Positions 7,202 through 12,419 of a stretch of DNA of 12,419 nucleotides are shown one piece after another. The DNA is from an uncultured Nocardioides sp. (GTDB lineage Bacteria > Actinomycetota > Actinomycetes > Propionibacteriales > Nocardioidaceae), in assembly GCF_946885725.1 (NCBI RefSeq), contig NZ_CAMPGZ010000126.1, positions 1-12,419 of the forward strand. Direction: 5' to 3'. Under the pieces are notes generated by a model. That model was not told the origin of the DNA and ran no database searches. It worked only from the letters and a program-made list of their open reading frames with translations. Within the stretch, counting starts at the first letter, position 1. Every line of letters starts with the position of its first letter. Made by a program: the position numbers and the translations under genes.

Positions 7202-8008
7202 TCAGACCCTCGGGACGATCGCGCCGAGCAGCTCGCCCATGCGGCTGGCCGCGGCCCGTCCGGCCTCGAGGACCTCCTCGTGGTTGAGCGCCTCGCCGGT
7301 CATGCCCGCGGCCAGGTTGGTGACCAGCGAGATGCCGAGCACCTCCATGCCGGCCTCGCGCGCCGCGATCGCCTCGAGCACCGTGGACATGCCGACCAGG
7401 TCGCCGCCGATGGTGCGGACCATGCGGATCTCGGCCGGGGTCTCGTAGTGCGGCCCGGGGAACTGGACGTAGACGCCCTCGTCGAGGCTCGGGTCCACCT
7501 CCTTGCACAGCGTGCGCAGCCGGGAGGAGTAGAGGTCGGTGAGGTCGACGAAGTGCGCCCCCTCGATCGGCGAGGTCGCGGTCAGGTTGATGTGGTCGCT
7601 GATCAGGACCGGGGTGCCGGGCGTCCAGGTCTCCTTCAGCCCGCCGCAGCCGTTGGTGAGCACCATGACGCGGCAGCCGGCGGCGGCCGCGGTGCGCACG
7701 CCGTGCACGACCGCGCGGACGCCGCGGCCCTCGTAGAAGTGGGTGCGGCCGAGGAACACGAGCAGGTTCTTGTCGCCGGCGCGGACCGAGCGGATCTTGC
7801 CGGCGTGGCCCTGCACGGCCGACGCGGAGAAGCCCGGGAGGTCCGTGGTGCTCAGCTCGGCGGTGGCCTCGCCGAGGGCGTCGACGGCCGGCAACCAGCC
7901 GGAGCCCATCACGAGAGCGACGTCGTGCTTGTCGACGCCGGTCAGCTCGCGGAGCCGGTCGGCGGCCGCGGCGGCCAGCTGCTGGGGTTCGCTCGAGGGG
8001 TTGTTCAC
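7202..8008 (-). CDS. Purine-nucleoside phosphorylase, trimeric type
   Basis: A 268-residue phosphorylase that splits purine (deoxy)nucleosides with phosphate into free base and (deoxy)ribose-1-phosphate. Visible motifs are the phosphate loop MGSGW (34-38), GHAG (68-71), GRTHFYEGR (87-95) with the phosphate/ribose-contacting histidine, TNGCGGL (118-124), PGPHYETPAEIRM (184-196) with the purine-contacting Glu193, VGMSTVLE (205-212) and TNLAAG (230-235) with purine-contacting Asn231. Glu plus Asn is the pattern of 6-oxopurine-specific trimeric enzymes (guanosine/inosine). The GTG start at 8008 is supported by TACGCT ending 6 bases upstream. It heads a unit with the uronate-dehydrogenase-like gene and the mutase. 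The gamma-glutamylcyclotransferase-like gene ends 28 bases upstream. It matches the mycobacterial deoD position by recalled gene order. Confidence 0.95.
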   Translation of the reverse strand: MNNPSSEPQQLAAAAADRLRELTGVDKHDVALVMGSGWLPAVDALGEATAELSTTDLPGFSASAVQGHAGKIRSVRAGDKNLLVFLGRTHFYEGRGVRAVVHGVRTAAAAGCRVMVLTNGCGGLKETWTPGTPVLISDHINLTATSPIEGAHFVDLTDLYSSRLRTLCKEVDPSLDEGVYVQFPGPHYETPAEIRMVRTIGGDLVGMSTVLEAIAAREAGMEVLGISLVTNLAAGMTGEALNHEEVLEAGRAAASRMGELLGAIVPRV

Positions 8009-8014
8009 GCGGTG

Positions 8015-8020
8015 AGCGTA
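8015..8020 (-). promoter_or_regulatory. Candidate -10 element for the purine nucleoside phosphorylase gene
   Basis: TACGCT on the minus strand ends exactly 6 bases before the GTG at 8008, in the 28-base gap after the cyclotransferase-like gene. There is no Shine-Dalgarno between, so a leaderless message is likely. No clear -35 is visible. Confidence 0.5.
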
Positions 8021-8036
8021 GTCGGCCAGGTTCTTC

Positions 8037-8489
8037 TTAGTGGCCGATGGACCGGCACGGCCGGGCGCGCAGCGCCTCGACGTAGTCGGCCGGCGCGTCG
8101 GCGGCCTCCGCGGCCTCGGCCAGGATCCCGACGTACGACGCGGAGGGGAGACCGCCCTCGTAGGCGTCGAGGACGTAGGTCCAGGCGAGCTGCTCGCCGA
8201 GCAGCGTCGTGACGCGGACGCGGGTCTTGCGGTAGAGGCCGGTGTCGGCGCTCTCCCAGCTGTCGAGCGCCGCCTCGTCCTCCTCGGTGATGTCGTACAC
8301 CGCGACGAACACCTGCTCGAGCGGGTCCTCCACGATCGTGGCGAGCGCGCCGTCCCAGCCGAGGTCCTCGCCGCCGAACGTCAGCCGCCAGCCCAGCAGC
8401 CAGCCGGTGGTGCGCAGCGGCGAGTGCGGGCAGCGCTCCATCATGCGCTGGGGGTCCATGTTGGACCCGTACGCGGCGTACAACGGCAC
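8037..8489 (-). CDS. Gamma-glutamylcyclotransferase-like protein
   Basis: A 150-residue small cytoplasmic protein of the gamma-glutamylcyclotransferase fold. It has the N-terminal glycine-rich YGSN loop at 7-10 (AAYGSNMDP) and an acidic residue, Glu79 in LDSWES, in the place of the catalytic glutamate of the human enzyme's LDEQEG segment. These suggest release of 5-oxoproline from gamma-glutamyl compounds, but the actual substrate is unknown. The protein strongly resembles the mycobacterial protein I recall as Rv3304, which also sits beside lpdA. The GTG start at 8489 is the first codon before the conserved PLYAAYGSN. TACAGT ends 6 bases upstream of it. The gene is divergent from lpdA with only 56 bases between them, and is followed on the same strand by the purine nucleoside phosphorylase. 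Confidence 0.88.
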   Translation of the reverse strand: MPLYAAYGSNMDPQRMMERCPHSPLRTTGWLLGWRLTFGGEDLGWDGALATIVEDPLEQVFVAVYDITEEDEAALDSWESADTGLYRKTRVRVTTLLGEQLAWTYVLDAYEGGLPSASYVGILAEAAEAADAPADYVEALRARPCRSIGH

Positions 8490-8495
8490 GGCCAG

Positions 8496-8501
8496 ACTGT
8501 A
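8496..8501 (-). promoter_or_regulatory. Candidate -10 element for the cyclotransferase-like gene
   Basis: TACAGT on the minus strand ends exactly 6 bases before the GTG at 8489 and lies inside the 56-base divergent gap with lpdA. A leaderless message is implied because no ribosome-binding site fits between. Confidence 0.5.
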
Positions 8502-8545
8502 GTGCTTGGGACCGGGCCCCGCCCGGCAGCCGCTCGGATGCGAGG

Positions 8546-9946
8546 ATGAGGCGCGTGAATCGTGTCGTGGTGATCGGTGGCGGACCCGGCGGCTACGAGG
8601 CGGCGCTGGTGGCCGCCCAGCTCGGGGCCGACGTCACGGTGGTCGACTCCGACGGGCTCGGCGGGTCGGCGGTCATCACCGACTGCGTGCCGAGCAAGAC
8701 CCTGATCGCGACCGCCGAGCTGATGGCCGACATGGAGGAGGCCGACGAGCTCGGCCTGATCATCGGCGCACCCGGCAAGCACGACGACCGCCTGAGCGTC
8801 GACCTGGCCAAGGTCAACGGCCGCGTCAAACGGCTCGCGCTCGCGCAGTCCGCCGACATCGAGCGCCGGCTCACCCGTGAGAACGTCCGGATCCTCGCCG
8901 GCCGCGGCCGCCTCGACGGGCCCGGCAAGGTCGCCGTCGAGCTGAACGACGGCGGCAGCGAGGTCGTCGAGGCCGACGCCGTACTCGTCGCGACCGGCGC
9001 GTCACCGCGCACCCTCGACACCGCCAAGCCCGACGGGGAGCGGATCCTCACCTGGGAGCAGGTCTACGACCTCGAAGAGGTGCCGGAGAAGCTGATCGTG
9101 GTCGGTTCCGGGGTGACCGGCGCGGAGTTCGCATCGGCCTACAACGCGCTCGGCATCGACGTCACGCTGGTGTCCAGCCGCGACCGGGTGCTGCCGGGCG
9201 AGGACGCGGACGCCGCCGAGGTCATCGAGCAGGTCTTCAGACGCCGCGGAATGACCGTGCTCTCGAAGTCGCGGATGGCGTCGGTGACCCGCGAGGGCGA
9301 CACCGTCACCGTGACGCTGACCGACGGCCGGACCGTCGAGGGCACGCACTGCCTGCTCGCGCTGGGCTCGATCCCCAACACCCGCGGCCTCGGTCTGGAG
9401 GAGGCCGGCGTCGAGGTCGACGAGTCCGGCAACGTCGTGGTCGACAAGGTGTCGCGGACGTCGGCGCGAGGCGTGTACGCCGCCGGCGACTGCACCGGCG
9501 TGCTGATGCTCGCGTCGGTCGCCGCCATGCAAGGCCGGATCGCGATGTGGCACTTCCTCGGCGACGCCGTACAACCGCTGGACCTGAAGCGGGTGTCGTC
9601 CAACGTCTTCACCGCGCCCGAGATCGCGACGGTCGGCTACACGCAGAAGGCCGTCGACGCCGGCGAGATCGACGCGGAGTGCGTGATGCTGCCGCTGTCG
9701 GGCAACCCGCGCGCGAAGATGCAGGGCGTCCGGGACGGCTTCGTGAAGCTGTTCGCCCGGCGCGGGACCGGCCACATCGTCGGTGGCGTCGTCGTCGGCC
9801 CGCGCGCCAGCGAGCTGATCCACCCCGTCGCGGTCGCGGTTTCCGAGCACCTCACCGCCGACCAGGTCGCCCACGCGTTCACGGTGTACCCGTCGATGAG
9901 CGGGTCCGTCGCTGAGGCCGCTCGGCGGCTGCACCGGGTCGACTGA
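8546..9946 (+). CDS. lpdA: NAD(P)H-quinone dehydrogenase of the flavoprotein disulfide reductase family, LpdA type
   Basis: A 466-residue FAD enzyme that resembles the M. tuberculosis LpdA protein (Rv3303c) along its whole length. That protein reduces quinones and is not a lipoamide dehydrogenase. The FAD motif is GGGPGGYEA at 11-19. The usual redox pair CxxxxC is replaced by SAVITDCVPSKT (41-52), which leaves a single Cys47 and so excludes a disulfide mechanism. Further landmarks are the NAD(P) motif VVGSGVTGAEF near 185-195, the second FAD motif GVYAAGDCTG near 312-321, and TVYPSMSGS near the C-terminus, where true disulfide reductases carry HAHPT with the catalytic histidine. The start could be ATG 8546 or GTG 8555. 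GAGGA at 8542-8546 is well placed for the GTG, giving 463 residues. The gene is divergent from the cyclotransferase-like gene. A 5-bp hairpin spans its stop codon. Confidence 0.93.
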   Translation: MRRVNRVVVIGGGPGGYEAALVAAQLGADVTVVDSDGLGGSAVITDCVPSKTLIATAELMADMEEADELGLIIGAPGKHDDRLSVDLAKVNGRVKRLALAQSADIERRLTRENVRILAGRGRLDGPGKVAVELNDGGSEVVEADAVLVATGASPRTLDTAKPDGERILTWEQVYDLEEVPEKLIVVGSGVTGAEFASAYNALGIDVTLVSSRDRVLPGEDADAAEVIEQVFRRRGMTVLSKSRMASVTREGDTVTVTLTDGRTVEGTHCLLALGSIPNTRGLGLEEAGVEVDESGNVVVDKVSRTSARGVYAAGDCTGVLMLASVAAMQGRIAMWHFLGDAVQPLDLKRVSSNVFTAPEIATVGYTQKAVDAGEIDAECVMLPLSGNPRAKMQGVRDGFVKLFARRGTGHIVGGVVVGPRASELIHPVAVAVSEHLTADQVAHAFTVYPSMSGSVAEAARRLHRVD

Positions 9947-9961
9947 CAGCAGTCCTCACCG

Positions 9962-9978
9962 GGCGACGGCACGTCGTC
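9962..9978 (+). terminator. Hairpin after lpdA, possible terminator
   Basis: CGACG at 9964-9968 pairs with CGTCG at 9972-9976 around the loop GCA. One G-T and one G-C pair extend it to a 7-bp stem. It lies 16 bases past the lpdA stop. A smaller hairpin (GACTG/CAGTC, 9941-9954) overlaps the stop itself. There is no T tract, so termination is only a guess. Confidence 0.3.
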
Positions 9979-10010
9979 GATTGGTCAAAGACCGCATGGT
10001 CCGGTGGCCG

Positions 10011-10041
10011 GATCCTGCGGTTGGGGACCAAACCGCAATGC
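10011..10041. repeat. Palindromic intergenic repeat, copy 1
   Basis: The core at 10016-10037 has the arms TGCGGTT (10016-10022) and AACCGCA (10031-10037) around the 8-base loop GGGGACCA. The flanks GATCC before and ATGC after are also shared, apart from one C/T change on each side, with the second copy 41 bases downstream. It lies between the ends of the convergent genes lpdA and the 10094-10924 gene. Confidence 0.85.
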
Positions 10042-10051
10042 GCAGGCGCGC

Positions 10052-10082
10052 GATCTTGCGGTTGGGGACCAAACCGCAACGC
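10052..10082. repeat. Palindromic intergenic repeat, copy 2
   Basis: The 22-base core at 10057-10078 is identical to copy 1, with the same 7-bp arms and 8-base loop. The flanks are GATCT before and ACGC after. It ends 12 bases before the stop of the minus-strand gene at 10094, so it lies just downstream of that gene in its transcription direction. Confidence 0.85.
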
Positions 10083-10093
10083 CCCGGAGCGGC

Positions 10094-10924
10094 TCAGAAG
10101 CCGAAGTCGCCGCCGCCGAAGTCGAAGCCGCCGTCGAACCCGCCGCCGTCACCCCCGAAGTCGGAGCCGCCGCCGTCGTCGAAGCCGCCTCCGTCGCCGC
10201 CTTCACCGCCACCGTCGAAGCCCTCGCCGCCGGTGTCGAAGCCGTCGGCGCCGCCCCAGTCGGAGGCGAGCATCGAGCCGAGCAGGAAGCCCGGGATCAG
10301 GCCGGTCATGGCGTAGCTGCCGAAGTAGCCCGAGGCGTACGGCGAGTAGGCCGGACCGCCCTGCCAGTACGGCACCCTGCCGACGCCCTGCCGGACCGTG
10401 CGGATGTCGGGCTCGGCGCCCTGGCGGACGCGGTCCTCGTCGGCGGCGCACACCGGGATCTGCCGCTTCTGGCCACCCGGCGGCGCCCACTCGATGTCGG
10501 TGGTGGACGGGCCGTGCGCGGGGTTGAAGAAGCACGGCGGCCGCCGGGGCGGCAGCGGGCGGCCCTCGACGCGCGCCTGGACGCAGGCGACGGCGTACCG
10601 CCCGTCCTCGAGCGCCTCGGTCACGTGCCGGATGTCGTCCTTGCGGGTGGCCAGCCGCAGCGACTCCTTGGCCGCCTCGTAGGAGTCGAGCGCGCGTTGC
10701 CAGTCCTGCCGCGCCGCCTGGTCGAGCTGCTCGGTGAGCATGTCGCTGTCGAGCTGCTGGAGCTCCTCGCCGAACCGGGTGACGTCCTCCTCGGTCACCG
10801 TGCGCACCGCGGCGAGCTCGGCGGCCTCGCGGGACTCGAGCTCGGCCTGCCGGCGGCGCGCGGCCACCTTCTGCGCGCCGAACACCACGACGCCGATGAC
10901 CAGCAGCAGGACCAGGAGCTCCAT
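10094..10924 (-). CDS. Membrane-anchored protein with a cysteine motif and a Gly/Asp/Phe-rich C-terminal tail
   Basis: I cannot assign a function. The 276-residue protein starts with a hydrophobic anchor (about 2-20) followed by basic residues (ARRRQ), then a charged helical region with coiled-coil character (about 25-100). A conserved-looking block with Cys114, Cys131 and Cys159 follows (ACVQARVEGRPLPP, RRPPCFFNPAHGPS, EWAPPGGQ, PVCAADEDR). Its form recalls metal- or disulfide-bearing segments in actinobacterial membrane proteins of unknown role. A Tyr/Gly/Pro-rich stretch (184-205) and a weak hydrophobic stretch (205-220) lead into a low-complexity tail (223-276) made almost only of Gly, Asp and Phe. 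The ATG at 10924 is supported by TAGGCT ending 6 bases upstream. It is divergent from the SpoIID-type gene and convergent with lpdA. Confidence 0.8.
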   Translation of the reverse strand: MELLVLLLVIGVVVFGAQKVAARRRQAELESREAAELAAVRTVTEEDVTRFGEELQQLDSDMLTEQLDQAARQDWQRALDSYEAAKESLRLATRKDDIRHVTEALEDGRYAVACVQARVEGRPLPPRRPPCFFNPAHGPSTTDIEWAPPGGQKRQIPVCAADEDRVRQGAEPDIRTVRQGVGRVPYWQGGPAYSPYASGYFGSYAMTGLIPGFLLGSMLASDWGGADGFDTGGEGFDGGGEGGDGGGFDDGGGSDFGGDGGGFDGGFDFGGGDFGF

Positions 10925-10930
10925 GCCTCG

Positions 10931-10936
10931 AGCCTA
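10931..10936 (-). promoter_or_regulatory. Candidate -10 element for the Gly-rich-tail membrane protein gene
   Basis: TAGGCT on the minus strand ends exactly 6 bases before the ATG at 10924. The intervening CGAGGC is too close to the start to act as a good ribosome-binding site, so a leaderless message is favoured. Confidence 0.5.
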
Positions 10937-11020
10937 CGGCGCCGCGTGAAGCCGCATTACATGAACTGCTCCGCGCTCATTAGCACGAGGAGTCGCGGAT
11001 TCCGTGGCACGAAACGCCGG

Positions 11021-11040
11021 GAATCTGTCAGAATCAGCAG
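11021..11040. repeat. Short tandem repeat of a GAATC-containing decamer
   Basis: Two adjacent decamers, GAATCTGTCA and GAATCAGCAG, share the first five bases and partly the rest. They lie in the least GC-rich part of the divergent gap upstream of the SpoIID-type gene. They could be a regulator site, but nothing identifies a partner. Confidence 0.3.
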
Positions 11041-11082
11041 TCACTCGGACAACTGAAGACACTTTCGCCACATATGTCGCGC

Positions 11083-11151
11083 CGCGCCGCGCCGGATCGG
11101 GAAGTCCGGTGAGGCGCGTCGGCACGGACCGGAGGGAAGCCGGGGCGCGCC
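11083..11151 (+). promoter_or_regulatory. Structured 5' leader of the SpoIID-type gene
   Basis: The hairpin CCGGA (11092-11096) / TCCGG (11105-11109) has an 8-base loop containing GGGAAG. GGCGCG at 11113-11118 can pair upstream with CGCGCC at 11083-11088, enclosing that hairpin, or downstream with CGCGCC at 11146-11151. The downstream arrangement encloses a second small hairpin, CCGG (11129-11132) / CCGG (11140-11143), with a GGGAAG-like loop. The two pairings exclude each other. No known riboswitch class fits. The rest of the 10925-11194 gap holds no gene that I can support. Confidence 0.35.
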
Positions 11152-11181
11152 GAAGCAGGTGCGATGCGTGTGGCCGAACCT

Positions 11182-11187
11182 AGGGGA
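11182..11187 (+). promoter_or_regulatory. Ribosome-binding site of the SpoIID-type gene
   Basis: AGGGGA lies 7 bases before the ATG at 11195. It fixes the start and shows that this gene, unlike its leaderless neighbours, is translated from a leadered message. Confidence 0.75.
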
Positions 11188-11194
11188 AGACCAG

Positions 11195-12419
11195 ATGCAG
11201 TCACGCCGCAGGCGCGACCGGCTGGCCGTCCGTGCCTGGCCGTCCCGCAGCGCCTCGAGCGTCGCGGGGGCGATCGGCGTGGTCACGGCCCTGCTCGTCG
11301 GCGCCGTCGGGTCGCAGGCTCCGGCCGTCACCGTCGACCAGTCCTACTGGATCCCGGCGGGCGACAAGGTCGTCGTGCGCGGGCACGGCTACGGACACGG
11401 CCACGGGATGAGCCAGTACGGCGCGTACGGCGCCGCCCGGCAGGGCCTGACCGCGCACCAGATCGTCGGGTTCTACTACCCCGGTACGGCGCTGGCGACG
11501 GCCGCCGGCCGCATGCGGGTGCTGGTCACCTCCGACACCACCGACGACGTCGTGGTCAGCCCGGTTGCCGGCCTCAAGGTCCGCGACCGCGGCGCGAAGG
11601 CGACGTACACGCTGCCCGTCATCGACAAGGCCACCCGCTGGCGGCTGCACGTCGCCGGCGGCAAGCCGATCGTGCAGTACCGCGTCGGTGGCACCTGGCG
11701 CTCCTGGCGCCCGGACGGTGTCCCGTCGTTCGTCGGCGACCTGCAGTTCCAGGCGGGCGGTCGCCCCATGACCCTCTGGACGCCGACCGGCGAGCGCAGC
11801 TACCGCGGCAAGCTCCGCGCGGCCTCGCCGGCGCCCGGCTCGAAGACCCGCGACACCGTCAACATCGTCAAGCTCGACGACTACGTCCGCGGCGTCATCG
11901 CCGACGAGATGCCCGCGTCGTGGCACCCCGAGGCGGTCAAGGCGCAGGCGATCGCCGCGCGCACCTACGGCGCCTGGTCGCGCGCCGAGAACCGCAAGCG
12001 CTACTTCCACATCTGCGACACCACCTCCTGCCAGGTGTACGGCGGGGTGGGGGCAGAGCACCCGGCTGCGAGCGCGGCCGTGACGGCGACGGCCGGGCAG
12101 ATCCTCACCTACGAGGGGAAGCCCGCGTTCACGCAGTTCTCCTCGTCCAGCGGCGGCTGGACCGCTGCGGGGTCGACGCCGTACCTCCCGGCCCAGTCCG
12201 ACCCCTTCGACGCCCACGACGCGAACCCGATGAACACCTGGGCAGTGACGGTCGACGTGCGCAAGCTCGAGCGCGCCTACCCGGCGATCGGCGACCTGCG
12301 CCGGATCCGGGTGACCGCGCGCGACGGCAACGGCGAGTGGTTCGGCCGGGTGCTGTCGCTGCAGCTGGATGGAACAAAGGCGGACCGCACGATCAGTGGC
12401 GACAGCTTCCGCTGGGCGT
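11195..12419 (+). CDS. Secreted SpoIID/LytB-domain protein (3' end missing)
   Basis: An exported protein of the SpoIID/LytB (amidase enhancer) family, expected to act on peptidoglycan outside the cytoplasmic membrane; catalysis itself is not shown by the sequence. An Arg-rich n-region (MQSRRRRDR) and a hydrophobic segment at about 23-45 (ASSVAGAIGVVTALLVGAVG) form a signal peptide or anchor. Next come the GHGYGHGHGMSQYGAYG motif (about 64-80) and the SpoIID core YVRGVIADEMPASWHPEA, then KAQAIAARTYG (roughly 228-260). CDTTSCQVYGG follows near residues 275-285, with two cysteines that may form a disulfide. FSSSSGGWT is near 318-326. The frame is open for 408 codons to the window edge. A good ribosome-binding site precedes the ATG, after a GC-rich structured leader. 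In vegetative actinobacteria such proteins are usually linked to cell-wall remodelling rather than sporulation. Confidence 0.92.
   Translation, partial: MQSRRRRDRLAVRAWPSRSASSVAGAIGVVTALLVGAVGSQAPAVTVDQSYWIPAGDKVVVRGHGYGHGHGMSQYGAYGAARQGLTAHQIVGFYYPGTALATAAGRMRVLVTSDTTDDVVVSPVAGLKVRDRGAKATYTLPVIDKATRWRLHVAGGKPIVQYRVGGTWRSWRPDGVPSFVGDLQFQAGGRPMTLWTPTGERSYRGKLRAASPAPGSKTRDTVNIVKLDDYVRGVIADEMPASWHPEAVKAQAIAARTYGAWSRAENRKRYFHICDTTSCQVYGGVGAEHPAASAAVTATAGQILTYEGKPAFTQFSSSSGGWTAAGSTPYLPAQSDPFDAHDANPMNTWAVTVDVRKLERAYPAIGDLRRIRVTARDGNGEWFGRVLSLQLDGTKADRTISGDSFRWA

Noticed and set aside
5060..8212. A very long open frame (about 1050 codons) on the plus strand across the mutase, dehydrogenase and phosphorylase genes
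   Set aside because: It lies antisense to three well-recognised genes, and its translation is Arg/Ala/Gly/Val-rich without any domain. Long antisense open frames are expected in DNA this GC-rich.
9981..10316. Pro/Ser/Lys-rich open frame on the plus strand past lpdA, resembling a proline-rich protein
   Set aside because: It is the antisense reading of the Gly/Asp/Phe-rich tail and runs through the intergenic hairpin repeats. It has no good start signal.
11006..11020. TGGCAC followed by GCCGG, resembling half of a sigma-54 promoter
   Set aside because: The -12 element TTGC is missing at the required distance, and actinobacteria generally lack sigma-54.
11070..11077. Perfect 8-base palindrome ACATATGT, possibly an operator or -10 element
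   Set aside because: It is too short to assign and does not fit TANNNT on either strand. It may matter only if mapped start sites fall near it.
11091..11151. Cobalamin riboswitch (GGGAAGTCCGGTGA recalls its conserved core) or c-di-AMP riboswitch upstream of a wall-associated gene
   Set aside because: The other conserved parts of either class (the CCCGC/ACTGT region for cobalamin; the GAAUCCGUCAGC-type segment for c-di-AMP) are not present, and GGGAAG here is simply a hairpin loop.

Overview
The window is very GC-rich, gene-dense and almost free of intergenic space. It looks like chromosomal DNA of a high-GC actinobacterium, most like Nocardioides or a relative. The reasons are the codon use, many GTG starts, a mycobacterial-type LpdA quinone reductase and a local gene order that, from memory, resembles M. 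tuberculosis Rv3303c-Rv3308 (lpdA, a gamma-glutamylcyclotransferase-like gene, deoD, pmmB). I see no transposase, phage gene, CRISPR array, tRNA or rRNA.

Layout. Positions 1-3950 (minus strand) hold a tight operon read as deoC, a full-length aldehyde dehydrogenase, a half-length aldehyde dehydrogenase without catalytic residues, and a uridine-kinase-like P-loop protein that runs off the left edge. Divergent from deoC is a small membrane protein with a PH-like segment (4015-4683). Positions 4697-8489 (minus strand) hold, in transcription order, a gamma-glutamylcyclotransferase-like protein, a trimeric-type purine nucleoside phosphorylase, a uronate-dehydrogenase-like short-chain dehydrogenase and a phosphohexomutase/phosphopentomutase. 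Divergent from these is lpdA (8546-9946). A 147-base gap then carries two copies of a hairpin repeat. Next come a membrane-anchored protein with a Gly/Asp/Phe-rich tail (10094-10924, minus), a 270-base structured leader region, and a secreted SpoIID/LytB-domain protein that runs off the right edge (from 11195).

How the genes fit together. The phosphorylase releases (deoxy)ribose-1-phosphate, the mutase can isomerise it to the 5-phosphate, DeoC splits deoxyribose-5-phosphate to glyceraldehyde-3-phosphate and acetaldehyde, and the dehydrogenase can oxidise the acetaldehyde. The uridine-kinase-like gene fits nucleoside salvage. Together this is a nearly complete purine deoxynucleoside catabolic set in two same-strand blocks separated by one membrane-protein gene.

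The most interesting points are: (1) the two overlapping dehydrogenase genes look like a split version of the two-domain ALDH16 family; (2) five minus-strand genes each have a TANNNT -10 hexamer exactly 6 nt before the start codon, the signature of leaderless mRNAs, while genes inside operons lack it; (3) a duplicated palindromic repeat lies between convergent genes; (4) the 5' leader of the SpoIID-type gene can form mutually exclusive stems.
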